From assembly GCA_963797535.1 (NCBI GenBank), contig CAWCPQ010000001.1:2418001-2482000 (forward strand): 64,000 nucleotides of DNA, in the 5' to 3' direction. Shown in pieces: positions 1 through 9,097 of this stretch. Numbering within the stretch: position 1 is the stretch's first letter; the number at the start of each line of letters is the position of its first letter. The DNA is from JAWWOL01 sp963797535. Lineage in GTDB: Bacteria; Actinomycetota; Actinomycetes; JAWWOL01. The notes below the pieces were generated by a model, which saw only the letters and a list, made by a program, of their open reading frames with translations, made no database searches and had not been told where the DNA came from. Made by a program: the position numbers and the translations under genes.

Positions 1-48
1 CACTGCCTGCCTCCGTCTACGTGCGTCCGCATGCCGCGGCGCGGCAGA

Positions 49-945
49 TCAGTGCGGGACAGCAGCAACCACACGTTCGCACAAGGCGTGAGTCTCCAAC
101 GCGTCCCGCGCCGAGATCACCCCACCTGTGCGAACAGCGTCGAGAAATATGGCACACATGGCGGTGAACCCGCGAGTTTCCGGCGCGCTGGCCCAGCCCG
201 GCCGCCGGACAAGCTGCTCAGAACGGTCGTAGGTGTACATGTCACCGAGCTCGACCACTCGCGCCTTGCGTCCACCGCCCACGACCTCGAGCACCTCCTC
301 CGAGGCGCCGCTGGCCCGATGCATCGACCCGAAGCAGGAGAATCCCTCGCCGGCCAGCAGCAACGAGACCCACTCCAACGCCCCGGTCTCGCCGCCGAAA
401 CTGATGACCTCCGAGGTCACCGGCCCTGGTGCGAAGAACCGCAGCGTGTCCGCCACGTGGATGAAGTCGTCGAAGATCATCCGGCGCGGTCGCTCCGGCG
501 ACAGCTTGGGCCGGTGCTTCTGGTAGACGACGAGGTCGCGGCGGGGCAGGGCGTGCGCCTCCAGAAAAGCTGGCGCGTAGCGGCGGTTGAAGCCGACCAT
601 CAGGCTGACGCCCGTGCTCTCGGCCCGGCCGACCAGCGCCGCAGCGGTCACGTAGGCGTCGGTGAGCGGCTTGTCGACGAAGGTGGGGATGCCGGCATCG
701 ATCAGGGCCCCCACGATGGCCGGGTGGGCGGCCGTGGCGGCGTGGACGAAGGCGGCGTCGATCCCGTCAGCGATGGCCTGCTCGACCGACGTGGACACGG
801 CCGCCGGTCGATGGCGCTCGGCCAGCTCGGCCAGGACCTCGCGGTTTCGGGTAACCAGGTGCAGCGACAGCTCCGGCTCAGCGGTCAGCACGGGGAGGTA
901 GGCCTTGCGAGCGATGTCCCCCAGCCCGATGACAGCGACGCGCAC
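49..945 (-). CDS. Gfo/Idh/MocA-family oxidoreductase
   Basis: The protein has 298 residues and opens with a Rossmann nucleotide-binding motif (GLGDIA, residues 7-12). It carries a DKP triplet at about residues 91-93, matching the E/DKP signature of this NAD(P)-dependent sugar or inositol dehydrogenase family. The substrate cannot be told. It is slightly shorter than the usual 330-350 residues. The GTG start has no clear Shine-Dalgarno and lies 6 bases after the stop of the polyprenyl synthase, so the two are probably co-transcribed and translationally coupled. Bases 1-48, beyond its stop, show nothing recognisable. Confidence 0.85.
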   Translation of the reverse strand: MRVAVIGLGDIARKAYLPVLTAEPELSLHLVTRNREVLAELAERHRPAAVSTSVEQAIADGIDAAFVHAATAAHPAIVGALIDAGIPTFVDKPLTDAYVTAAALVGRAESTGVSLMVGFNRRYAPAFLEAHALPRRDLVVYQKHRPKLSPERPRRMIFDDFIHVADTLRFFAPGPVTSEVISFGGETGALEWVSLLLAGEGFSCFGSMHRASGASEEVLEVVGGGRKARVVELGDMYTYDRSEQLVRRPGWASAPETRGFTAMCAIFLDAVRTGGVISARDALETHALCERVVAAVPH

Positions 946-951
946 GGAGGT

Positions 952-1962
952 TCAGCCCGTACGCGCGACGACGAACTCGGTGAGCGCCGCCAACGCCGAC
1001 TTTGCCGGGCTCTCGGGCAGCGGCTCGATGGCGGCGAGCGCCTCGTCCGCCCACTCCCTGAGCACGTCGCGGGCCTGGTCCATGACGGCGTGTGCCCGGA
1101 GCAGGGCCAGCGCTTCCGCGACGTCGGCATCGTCCTCGATCGGCCCGGACAGCAGGTGCCGCAGCCGCGCCGACGCAGGGTCCGTCGTACGGGACAGCAG
1201 TAGAGCCGGCAGCGTGGCCACGCCCTCGCGCAGGTCGGTGCCCGGCGTCTTGCCCGACTGCCCGGTCTCGCTGACCACGTCCAGAAGGTCGTCGGAGAGC
1301 TGGAACGCGACGCCGATCCGCTCGCCGTACCGGGTCAGGATCTCCGCGACCGCCTCGTCCGACCCGGCCAGCATGGCGCCGAACCTCGCCGAGGTGCCGA
1401 TCAGCGACCCGGTCTTGTCCGCCAGCACCCTCAGGTGGTGCTCGATCGGGTCGCCGTCCTCGTCCGGTCCCACCGTCTCGCGAATCTGCCCGTGCACCAG
1501 GCGCTCGAAGGTACGGGCCTGGATGCGGACGCACTCCGGCCCGAGGTCGGCCAGGATGTCCGAGGCCCTGGCGAAAAGGAAGTCGCCGGTCAGGATCGCG
1601 ATGCTGTTGCCCCAGCGCAGGTTGGCGCTCACCGCGCCACGACGGATCGCAGCCTCGTCCATGACGTCGTCGTGGTAGAGCGTGGCGAGATGGGTCAGCT
1701 CGACCACGACGGCGGACGGCACGACGCCGGGCGCTTCGGCGTCGCCGAACTGGGCGGCGAGCAGCACCAGGAGCGGACGGAACCGTTTGCCGCCGGCCTC
1801 GACCAGGTGCAGCGACGTCTCCGTGACGAACGGATAGCTGCTCTTGACCGACTGCCGCAGCTGCTCCTCGACCGCGACCAGCCCGTCCCGCAGCTCTCGT
1901 TCGAGAGCGGGATCGGCGAACACGAGACCGACCGAGTCCGGCCGGTGCGCTGCTTCGGTCAC
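952..1962 (-). CDS. Polyprenyl (hepta/octa/nonaprenyl) diphosphate synthase
   Basis: This trans-isoprenyl diphosphate synthase has 336 residues. It shows both aspartate-rich motifs, DDVMD at about residues 98-102 and DDLLD at about 224-228, which bind magnesium diphosphate. I infer that it makes the long isoprenoid side chain that UbiA attaches during menaquinone synthesis. The GTG start at 1962 is preferred over upstream in-frame codons because an AGGGAG-like site precedes it and homology begins just after it. It lies 88 bases downstream of nuoN on the same strand. Side-chain length cannot be read from the sequence. Confidence 0.93.
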   Translation of the reverse strand: MTEAAHRPDSVGLVFADPALERELRDGLVAVEEQLRQSVKSSYPFVTETSLHLVEAGGKRFRPLLVLLAAQFGDAEAPGVVPSAVVVELTHLATLYHDDVMDEAAIRRGAVSANLRWGNSIAILTGDFLFARASDILADLGPECVRIQARTFERLVHGQIRETVGPDEDGDPIEHHLRVLADKTGSLIGTSARFGAMLAGSDEAVAEILTRYGERIGVAFQLSDDLLDVVSETGQSGKTPGTDLREGVATLPALLLSRTTDPASARLRHLLSGPIEDDADVAEALALLRAHAVMDQARDVLREWADEALAAIEPLPESPAKSALAALTEFVVARTG

Positions 1963-2050
1963 TGGAGCACAGCTCCCTGTCGGGCTGTCGGAGCGGACGA
2001 TGGCACCCGCGGATTCGATCTTATGGGTGCAATCTACGACGGTGGCCGGG

Positions 2051-3592
2051 TTAGGTGAGGAAGGGGCCCGCCTGGTGCGCGAGGTCGAGCACCGACTGGG
2101 GCCAGACACCGAGCACCACCGTGACGGCCACGGCCACCGCGATCGCGGTGTTGGTGAGCAGGCTCGGTACGGCGACGGTGGGGCCGTCCGGGGCCGGGTC
2201 CTGCCAGTACATCAGCACGATGATGCGCACGTAGAAGAACGCAGCGACGGCACTGGCGACCAAGCCCACGATGACGACCGGGGTGGCGCCGCCGTCGACC
2301 GCTGCGAGGAACACCGCGTACTTGCCCATGAACCCGGACGTGAGCGGGATGCCGGCCAGCGCCAGCAGGAACAGGGTGAACGCGGCAGCCATCGCCGGTG
2401 AACGCTTGCCCAGACCGCGCCACTGCGACAGGTGCGTCGCCTCGCCCTCACCGTCGCGGACGAGGGAGACGATGGCGAACGCCCCCATGGTCGCGAAGCC
2501 GTAGGTGAGCAGGTAGAACATCGTGCCGGCAAGGCCCTGGGCGTTGTAGGCGATGACACCGGTGAGCAGGAACCCGGCGTGGGCGATCGAGGAGTAGGCA
2601 AGCACCCGCTTGACGTCGGTCTGGGTCAGCGCCAGCAGCGCACCGACGACCATGCTCAGGATCGCGACCCCGCCCAGGACCGGTCGGATGTCCCACTGCA
2701 GCGGGCCGAAGCCGACGTAGAACACCCGCATCAGCGCACCGAAGGCCGCGACCTTGGTGCAGGCCGCCATGAACGCCGTCACCGGAGTCGGCGCGCCCTG
2801 GTAGACGTCGGGGGTCCAGCTCTGGAACGGGACGGCGCTGATCTTGAACAGCAGCCCCACGGCGATCAGGGCGACGCCGGCGTAGAGCAACGTGTCCGAC
2901 TGGGTGCCGCTCGCGGCCGTTCGCACCACGCCGAGGTCGACCGAGTGCGCAAAGCCGTAGATGAGCGCCAGCCCGTACAGGAAGAAGGCGGAGGCGAACG
3001 CGCCGAGCAGGAAGTACTTCATCGACGCTTCCTGCGACAGCAGTCGACGGCGGCGGGCCAGCCCGCACAGGATGTACAGCGGCAGCGAGAAGACCTCGAG
3101 CGCCACGAACATCAGCAGCAGGTTGTTCGAGGCGGGGAACAGCAGCATGCCGGCCACGGCGAACATCGCCAGCGGGTAGATCTCGGTGTGCTGGGCCCCG
3201 GCCGCCTGCGTCCGGCGCTCGTCGGCCGAGCCGGGCACGGACGAGGCCTGCCCGACGAAGGCACCGCCGCCGGCGTCGACCGAACGCTCGGCCATGAACA
3301 GGAAGCTCAGGAACGCGAGCAGCAGGATGGTGCCCTGGAGGAACAGCGTCGGCTTGTCCTGGGCCACCATGTTCTGGGCGACGACAGCACCCTGGTCGTG
3401 GTTGGCGACGACGGCGACGAACGCGGCGACGAGACCGCCGAGGCTGAGCACCAGCTGGACGATCCGCCGGTGAGCGGCCGGCACGAAGGCCTCGACCAGC
3501 ACCCCGACCGCGGCCACCCCGAGCACGATGAGGATGGGCAGCAGCGCGCGGTACTGGATCTGCGGCGCCGTGATGGCGTCGGCGAGGATCAC
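2051..3592 (-). CDS. nuoN: NADH-quinone oxidoreductase subunit N
   Basis: This is a 513-residue polytopic membrane protein, one of the three antiporter-like proton-pumping subunits of complex I. Hydrophobic helices run throughout, with the conserved lysine/glutamate-bearing segments of the family. A hydrophilic loop near residues 105-140 is longer than in E. coli. Its ATG overlaps the nuoM stop by 4 bases (ATGA). It is the last gene of the nuo operon. Confidence 0.97.
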   Translation of the reverse strand: MILADAITAPQIQYRALLPILIVLGVAAVGVLVEAFVPAAHRRIVQLVLSLGGLVAAFVAVVANHDQGAVVAQNMVAQDKPTLFLQGTILLLAFLSFLFMAERSVDAGGGAFVGQASSVPGSADERRTQAAGAQHTEIYPLAMFAVAGMLLFPASNNLLLMFVALEVFSLPLYILCGLARRRRLLSQEASMKYFLLGAFASAFFLYGLALIYGFAHSVDLGVVRTAASGTQSDTLLYAGVALIAVGLLFKISAVPFQSWTPDVYQGAPTPVTAFMAACTKVAAFGALMRVFYVGFGPLQWDIRPVLGGVAILSMVVGALLALTQTDVKRVLAYSSIAHAGFLLTGVIAYNAQGLAGTMFYLLTYGFATMGAFAIVSLVRDGEGEATHLSQWRGLGKRSPAMAAAFTLFLLALAGIPLTSGFMGKYAVFLAAVDGGATPVVIVGLVASAVAAFFYVRIIVLMYWQDPAPDGPTVAVPSLLTNTAIAVAVAVTVVLGVWPQSVLDLAHQAGPFLT

Positions 3593-5388
3593 TTGGTGCC
3601 TCCGTTGACGACGGCTTGGGTGTCAGTGGCGGCGCAGTTGTGGAACGGATCAGTCACCGGACTGCTCTGCGACTGCTCCGGGTGGGTCGGCTTCGGGTCG
3701 GTGCGCCCGTTGGCGCACAGCGTGGTCTTGACCGCGGGGTTGATCACGTCGATCACCGGCTTGGGGAAGACGCCCAGCACCACGATCAGCACCAGCACGG
3801 GAGCGATGACCCAGGCCTCGATGCCGCTGAGGTCCTTGAAGCCCTTGTTGGACTCCTTGAGCGGGCCGTGCATCGTCCGCTGGATGACCAGCAGGATGTA
3901 CAGCGCCGCCAGCACGATGCCCACCGTCGCCACGATCGCGAAGGCGCGGTAGCGGCTGAAAGTGCCGACCAGGACGAGGAACTCGCTGACGAAGCTGTTG
4001 GTGCCGGGCAGCGCCAGGCTGGACAGGCCGGCGAGCATGAAGGCGCCGGCGAGCCACGGTGCGACGTTGTGAACGCCGCCGAAGTCGCCGATCTCGCTGC
4101 TCTTGCGGCGCGAGATCAGGAAGCCGACGAGCAGGAACAGCGCGCCGGTCGACAGGCCGTGGTTGACCATGTAGAGCGTCGAGCCCACGCCGCCCTGGGA
4201 GGTGAAGGCGAAGATGCCGATCGCGATGAAGCCGAAGTGCGCGATCGAGGTGTACGAGACCAGTCGCTTGAGGTCGCGTTGCCCGATCGCCAGCAGCGCC
4301 CCGTAGAAGATGCCGATCACCGCGAGGGACAGCACCAGCGGCGCGAACGTGTGCGTGGCGGCTGGCAGCAGCGGCAGTGTCCAGCGGATGAAGCCGAACG
4401 TGCCGACCTTGTCCATCACGCCGACGAGCATGACCGCACCGGAGGTGGGCGCCTCGGCGGCCGCGTCGGGCAGCCAGGTGTGGAACGGCCACAACGGTGC
4501 CTTGATCGCGAACGCGATGAAGAAGCCGAGGAAGATCCAGTTCTGCATGGTGTGCGACAGCGCCGGCGCGTGGTCGGCCAGGTCGCCGAGCAGGAAGCTG
4601 TGGCCGGCATAGACGTAGAGCGCGATGACGGACGCCAGCATCAGCAGGCCGCCGAGAAGGCTGTACAGCAGGAACTTCACGGCCGCGTAGGAGCGGCGTG
4701 CACCCGAGGCCCGGCTGGTGCCGTAGGTCCCGATGATGAAGTACATCGGGATGAGCATGACCTCGAAGAACACGTAGAACAGGAACAGGTCGGTCGCGGC
4801 GAACGCCCCGATCAACGCTGCCTGCAGCCCCAGCAGCAGGGCGAGGTAGCCCTTGACGTTGCGGCCGCCGAGCTCGCTCTCGCCCCAGGCGGCGAGGATC
4901 ACCACCGGGAGCAGCAACGCAGTCAGGTCGATGAGGACGAGCCCGATGCCGTCGACGCCGACCGAGTAGTGGGCGCCGAACTGGCGCACCCAGTCGTAGG
5001 TCTGGACGAACTGGAAGCCGCCGTTGTTCTTGAACTGCAGCGACATCGCGACGGCTATGCCCAGCGTGATCAGTGAGACGGCCAGCGCCACCTGCTTGGC
5101 CAGCAGGTCCTGGGCCTTGCGGCGGTCGGTGACGGGCCGGCCGTCCTTGTCCGGCGAGTCGAACTCGTCCAGGTCGGAGATGCTCTCGTGGTCGACGCCG
5201 GTGGTGCCGTGCAGCGCGTCGTACTCCGCCATCGCCGCGGCGATCTCCGGGCCCGAGGCGGCAAGTGCGTACTCACGCTCGCGCTCGACCACCTCCTCCG
5301 GGGAGCGGTCCCGAGGAAGCGCGGCCACGATCACGGCGCCGGCAAGGGGCACCGCTCCGACGATGGTCAGCCAGGGAACAGTGCTCAT
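3589..5388 (-). CDS. nuoM: NADH-quinone oxidoreductase subunit M
   Basis: This antiporter-like complex I membrane subunit has 599 residues, against about 500 in most relatives. The extra length is mainly a charged stretch at residues 26-97, between the first two membrane helices. It is rich in Glu, Asp, Arg and Lys and is followed by normal NuoM sequence. There is also a polar C-terminal tail ending about 50 residues after the last helix. The ATG at 5388 overlaps the nuoL stop by 4 bases, which decides the start. Confidence 0.96.
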   Translation of the reverse strand: MSTVPWLTIVGAVPLAGAVIVAALPRDRSPEEVVEREREYALAASGPEIAAAMAEYDALHGTTGVDHESISDLDEFDSPDKDGRPVTDRRKAQDLLAKQVALAVSLITLGIAVAMSLQFKNNGGFQFVQTYDWVRQFGAHYSVGVDGIGLVLIDLTALLLPVVILAAWGESELGGRNVKGYLALLLGLQAALIGAFAATDLFLFYVFFEVMLIPMYFIIGTYGTSRASGARRSYAAVKFLLYSLLGGLLMLASVIALYVYAGHSFLLGDLADHAPALSHTMQNWIFLGFFIAFAIKAPLWPFHTWLPDAAAEAPTSGAVMLVGVMDKVGTFGFIRWTLPLLPAATHTFAPLVLSLAVIGIFYGALLAIGQRDLKRLVSYTSIAHFGFIAIGIFAFTSQGGVGSTLYMVNHGLSTGALFLLVGFLISRRKSSEIGDFGGVHNVAPWLAGAFMLAGLSSLALPGTNSFVSEFLVLVGTFSRYRAFAIVATVGIVLAALYILLVIQRTMHGPLKESNKGFKDLSGIEAWVIAPVLVLIVVLGVFPKPVIDVINPAVKTTLCANGRTDPKPTHPEQSQSSPVTDPFHNCAATDTQAVVNGGTK

Positions 5389-7343
5389 CCGACCCTCACC
5401 AGCAGCAGCGCGGTGACAACAGCGGCTGCGCCGCCGAGCGTCAGCAGCGCGTAGGAACGCACGAATCCGGTTTGCATCCGTCTCGACCTGCTTGAACTGC
5501 CACCGAGGGCAGCGGCCAAGCCGTTGACGCTTCCGTCGACCCCGCGGGCGTCGAAGTAGACCAGGAACCGGGTGAGGTACTGACCGGGACGCATCAGCAG
5601 CGCCTCGTTGATGGCGTCGCTGTAGAGGTAGCGCCGAGCGGCCGTGGTGACCGGACTGACCGCGGTCGGGGCCACGGCCGGGACGGTGCGGCGGCCGAAG
5701 AACATCCAGCTCAGGAGTACGCCGATAGCGACCACCACGACGATCACGACGCTGAGGACCTGCGGATCGATCGGCGTGGTCTTGTCCACCGTCGGCCCCA
5801 GGTCGGGCGCGAGGAAGTCGGCGACGGCCCCGTGGTAGATCAGCAGGTAACCACCGACCAGCGACAGGATCGCCAGCACGATCATCGGCACCGTCATCAC
5901 GCTGGGCGACTCGTGCGGGTGGTGGGTCTTCTCGTCCCACCGCTTCTCGCCGAAGAACGTCATGGCCATCAGCCGGGTCATGTAGAACGCGGTGATGCCG
6001 GCGCCCAGCAGCGACAGTGAGCCGAAGATCCAGCCCTGCGCGCCGCCCTTGTTGAACGCGGCCTCGATGATGCGGTCCTTGGTCCAGAACCCGTCGAACG
6101 GGGGACAGCCGATGATGGCGAGGTAACCGCAGGTGAACGTGGCGAAGGTCACCGGCATCAGCTTGCGCAGGCCACCGAAATGTCGCATGTCGACTTCGTT
6201 GTTCATCCCGTGCATCACCGAACCGGCGCCCAGGAACATGTTGGCTTTGAAGAAGCCGTGGGCCAGCAAGAAGATGATGCCGAGGGCGTAGTAGCCCGGC
6301 CCGAGACCGACGGCGAGCATCATGTAGCCGACCTGGGACATGGTCGAGCCGGCCAGCACCTTCTTGATGTCGTCCTGGGCACAGCCGATGATCGCGCCCA
6401 TCAGCAGCGTGATCGTGCCGACGGTCGCGACCAGCAGCTGAGCGGTGGTGGACTGGTCGAAGATCGGGTTGGACCGCGCGATCAGGTAGACACCGGCGGT
6501 CACCATGGTCGCCGCGTGGATGAGGGCTGAGACCGGAGTCGGGCCCTCCATGGCGTCCAGCAGCCAGGACTGCAGCGGGAACTGCGCGCTCTTGCCGCAG
6601 GCACCGAGCAGCAGCATGATCCCGATGGCCGTCAGCACGCCGCTGGAGGCGACGTCCGCACCGTTGAACACCGCGTCGAAGGACGTCGAGCCGAACGTCA
6701 CAAACATCACCATGATCGCGATCGACAGCCCCACGTCACCGACCCGGTTGACCACGAAGGCCTTCTTGGCAGCGGTGGCCGCCGAGGGCTTGTAGTACCA
6801 GAAGCCGATCAGCAGGTAGGACGCCAGACCCACGCCTTCCCAGCCGACGTACAGAAGCAGGAAGCTGTCGGCCAGGACCAGGATGAGCATCGCCGAGACG
6901 AACAGGTTGAGGTAGCCGAAGAAGCGTCGCCGGCCGGGGTCGTGCGCCATGTAGCCGATCGAGTAGATGTGGATCAGTGATCCGACACCGGTGATCAGCA
7001 GGACGAACGTAATCGACAGCGGATCGAGCAGGAACGACGCGTCCACCTGGAACCCGTTGACCGGGATCCACAGGTAGAGATGGTTGTCGAGGCTGCGGTC
7101 GGCGGCCGAGCGGTTCAGCAGCGCGACCAGGAGCGCGATCGCGAAGACGAAGGACGCGATCGGCATCGCCGTACCGAGATAGGGCGCCCACTTGTTGGCC
7201 CGGCGCCCCAGCAGCAGGAGCACCGCGGCACCGACCAGGGGAAACAGCACCAGCAGCCACACGGCGGAGAAGATCCCCGTGCCGGGCGTCGCGGTGAAGT
7301 TGGTCATCTCGGCCGTTGCCGAGACCGTCGCTGCCGCAGTCAC
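5385..7343 (-). CDS. nuoL: NADH-quinone oxidoreductase subunit L
   Basis: This is the largest antiporter-like subunit of complex I, with 652 residues. It contains the conserved proton-channel core and a C-terminal extension matching the lateral helix and final transmembrane segment of the family. The GTG at 7343 is chosen because a strong GGAGG lies about 6 bases before it. The gap to nuoK (97 bases) is the longest inside the nuoN-nuoC part of the operon, so NuoL has its own ribosome binding site. Confidence 0.97.
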   Translation of the reverse strand: MTAAATVSATAEMTNFTATPGTGIFSAVWLLVLFPLVGAAVLLLLGRRANKWAPYLGTAMPIASFVFAIALLVALLNRSAADRSLDNHLYLWIPVNGFQVDASFLLDPLSITFVLLITGVGSLIHIYSIGYMAHDPGRRRFFGYLNLFVSAMLILVLADSFLLLYVGWEGVGLASYLLIGFWYYKPSAATAAKKAFVVNRVGDVGLSIAIMVMFVTFGSTSFDAVFNGADVASSGVLTAIGIMLLLGACGKSAQFPLQSWLLDAMEGPTPVSALIHAATMVTAGVYLIARSNPIFDQSTTAQLLVATVGTITLLMGAIIGCAQDDIKKVLAGSTMSQVGYMMLAVGLGPGYYALGIIFLLAHGFFKANMFLGAGSVMHGMNNEVDMRHFGGLRKLMPVTFATFTCGYLAIIGCPPFDGFWTKDRIIEAAFNKGGAQGWIFGSLSLLGAGITAFYMTRLMAMTFFGEKRWDEKTHHPHESPSVMTVPMIVLAILSLVGGYLLIYHGAVADFLAPDLGPTVDKTTPIDPQVLSVVIVVVVAIGVLLSWMFFGRRTVPAVAPTAVSPVTTAARRYLYSDAINEALLMRPGQYLTRFLVYFDARGVDGSVNGLAAALGGSSSRSRRMQTGFVRSYALLTLGGAAAVVTALLLVRVG

Positions 7344-7440
7344 CGCAGACCTCCGTGCCGGAGTCCATGGCCGTTGTTCGGGCGCACGCTGGCCCTCTCG
7401 GGTCGGCTACTGCTCGCAGGCAGTCGCATCGGGTGGACCA

Positions 7441-7740
7441 TCAGTACTTCAGCAGGTTGGCGTCGTCGACCGAGGTCGAGCGGCGGGTGCGGTAGATCGC
7501 CATCAGGATGGCGAGGCCGACCACGACCTCGGCCGCGGCGACCACCATGACGAAGAACGCGATGACCTGGCCATCGAGCGTGCCGTTGATCCGGGAGAAC
7601 GTGACCAGGGTCAGGTTGACCGCGTTGAGCATGAGCTCGACCGACATGAACATGACCATGGCGTTGCGCCGGACGAGCACGCCGACGGAGCCGATCGTGA
7701 ACAGGATCGCGGACAGGACCAGATAGTTCTGCGGCGTCAC
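7441..7740 (-). CDS. nuoK: NADH-quinone oxidoreductase subunit K
   Basis: NuoK has 99 residues and three transmembrane helices. It includes the conserved glutamate of the MSVELMLNA segment (about residue 35), used in proton translocation. The GTG start overlaps the nuoJ stop by 4 bases. Length and sequence are normal for the family. Confidence 0.97.
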   Translation of the reverse strand: MTPQNYLVLSAILFTIGSVGVLVRRNAMVMFMSVELMLNAVNLTLVTFSRINGTLDGQVIAFFVMVVAAAEVVVGLAILMAIYRTRRSTSVDDANLLKY

Positions 7741-8519
7741 GGCTGCTCCCCCTCGGTGATCTCCCCGGCGGCCGTGCGGGCCAGCGAGGCGCCGCCGTCT
7801 CCGCCGGCCTCCGTGATGACGTGGGAAACGCTGCCGACCGCCACGCTGCCGTCGGGCAGCAGCGCCGGCGTCTCGATCGAGTCGTGCCGGGCGAACACAC
7901 CCGGACCGGGCAGCGGAGAGGGCCGGTCACCGGAGAAGCGGGCGCGGGACTGCTCGCGCTGACTGATCCGCGGCACGATCCGCTCGCGGTGCGCCAGGAC
8001 CATCGCACCGAGCGCCGCTGTGATGAGCAGGGCGGACGTGACTTCGAACGGGAACACGTAGTCGTGGAAGATCAGCTGAGCCAGCCCGAACGGGTTGCCC
8101 TTGGCGTTGGCCTTGTCCAGCCCGACGCTGGTGACGTGGTCGAGCACGCCCCACACGCCGACCATCAGGGCGGTCACGAACACGACAGCCACGAGTACGG
8201 CCGCCGCGCGTTGGCCCTTGATCGTCTCCACCAGGGAGTCCGACGTGTCCACGCCGACGAGCATGAGGACGAACAGGAACAGCATCATGACCGCGCCGGT
8301 GTAGACGATGATCTGCACCGCTGCCAGGAATGGGGCGTCCTGCAGCGCGTAGAACACGGACAGGCCGAGCATCACGCAGGCGAGCAACAGCGCGGAGTGC
8401 ACCGCGCTGCGGACCAGCACCATGCCCAGAGCCGCCGCGACGACGAGCGGCGCGATGATCCAGAACGTGACGGCCTCACCGGTCGAGACGTTCTGGATCG
8501 CGAGAACGGTGGGGCTCAC
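7737..8519 (-). CDS. nuoJ: NADH-quinone oxidoreductase subunit J
   Basis: This 260-residue membrane subunit of complex I has five helices in the first 180 residues. A polar C-terminal tail of about 80 residues follows, as seen in many actinobacterial NuoJ proteins but absent in E. coli. The GTG start overlaps the nuoI stop by 4 bases. Confidence 0.96.
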   Translation of the reverse strand: MSPTVLAIQNVSTGEAVTFWIIAPLVVAAALGMVLVRSAVHSALLLACVMLGLSVFYALQDAPFLAAVQIIVYTGAVMMLFLFVLMLVGVDTSDSLVETIKGQRAAAVLVAVVFVTALMVGVWGVLDHVTSVGLDKANAKGNPFGLAQLIFHDYVFPFEVTSALLITAALGAMVLAHRERIVPRISQREQSRARFSGDRPSPLPGPGVFARHDSIETPALLPDGSVAVGSVSHVITEAGGDGGASLARTAAGEITEGEQP

Positions 8520-9097
8520 GAGTGGCCCCCGTCGGGTCCGTGGCTGTGGCCCTGGTGAGGGTCCTGCGTCTCAGGCGTGCCGCCGTCGTGGATCGAGGTG
8601 CGGTTGCCGACGTAGTAAGCCTTCTCGTCGTTGCCGAGGCGCATCGGGTGCGGCGGCAGCTCCATGCCGGGCGCCAGCGGAGCCAGCAGCTGCTCCTTGG
8701 TGAAGATCAGGTCCTCGCGGCTGTCGTCGGCCAGCTCGTACTCGTTGCTCATCGTCAGCGCACGGGTCGGGCAGGCCTCGATGCACAGGCCGCAGAAGAT
8801 GCAGCGCAGGTAGTTGATCTGGTAGATCGCGCCGAAGCGCTCGCCGGGTGAGAAGCGGGCTTCCTCGGTGTTGTTGCCGCCCTCGACATAGATGGCATCG
8901 GCCGGGCAGGCCCAGGCGCACAGCTCGCAGCCGATGCACTTCTCCAGGCCGTCCGGGTGCCGGTTGAGCACGTGCCGGCCGTGGTAGCGCGGCGCGGTCG
9001 GCTTCTTGTACTCGGGGTACTGCTCGGTGGTCACCTTCTTGAACATGGTGCCGAAGGTGACGCCGAAGCCCTTGATGGGATTGAGGAAATCAAGCAC
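8516..9097 (-). CDS. nuoI: NADH-quinone oxidoreductase subunit I (two 4Fe-4S)
   Basis: This 193-residue ferredoxin-like subunit carries two CxxCxxCxxxCP motifs (CIGCELCAWACP and CIFCGLCIEACP). They bind clusters N6a and N6b in the peripheral arm. The GTG at 9097 is preceded by GGAGGA at about 8 bases and gives the expected N-terminus. Upstream in-frame sequence is the shadow of nuoH. The gene overlaps the nuoH end by 8 bases. The C-terminus is Gly/His-rich. Confidence 0.96.
   Translation of the reverse strand: MLDFLNPIKGFGVTFGTMFKKVTTEQYPEYKKPTAPRYHGRHVLNRHPDGLEKCIGCELCAWACPADAIYVEGGNNTEEARFSPGERFGAIYQINYLRCIFCGLCIEACPTRALTMSNEYELADDSREDLIFTKEQLLAPLAPGMELPPHPMRLGNDEKAYYVGNRTSIHDGGTPETQDPHQGHSHGPDGGHS

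Noticed and set aside
31..5076. Long open frames on the plus strand opposite the dehydrogenase, polyprenyl synthase and nuo genes
   Set aside because: They are Arg/Gly/His-rich shadows typical of high-GC DNA, antisense to well-conserved genes, with no recognisable domains.
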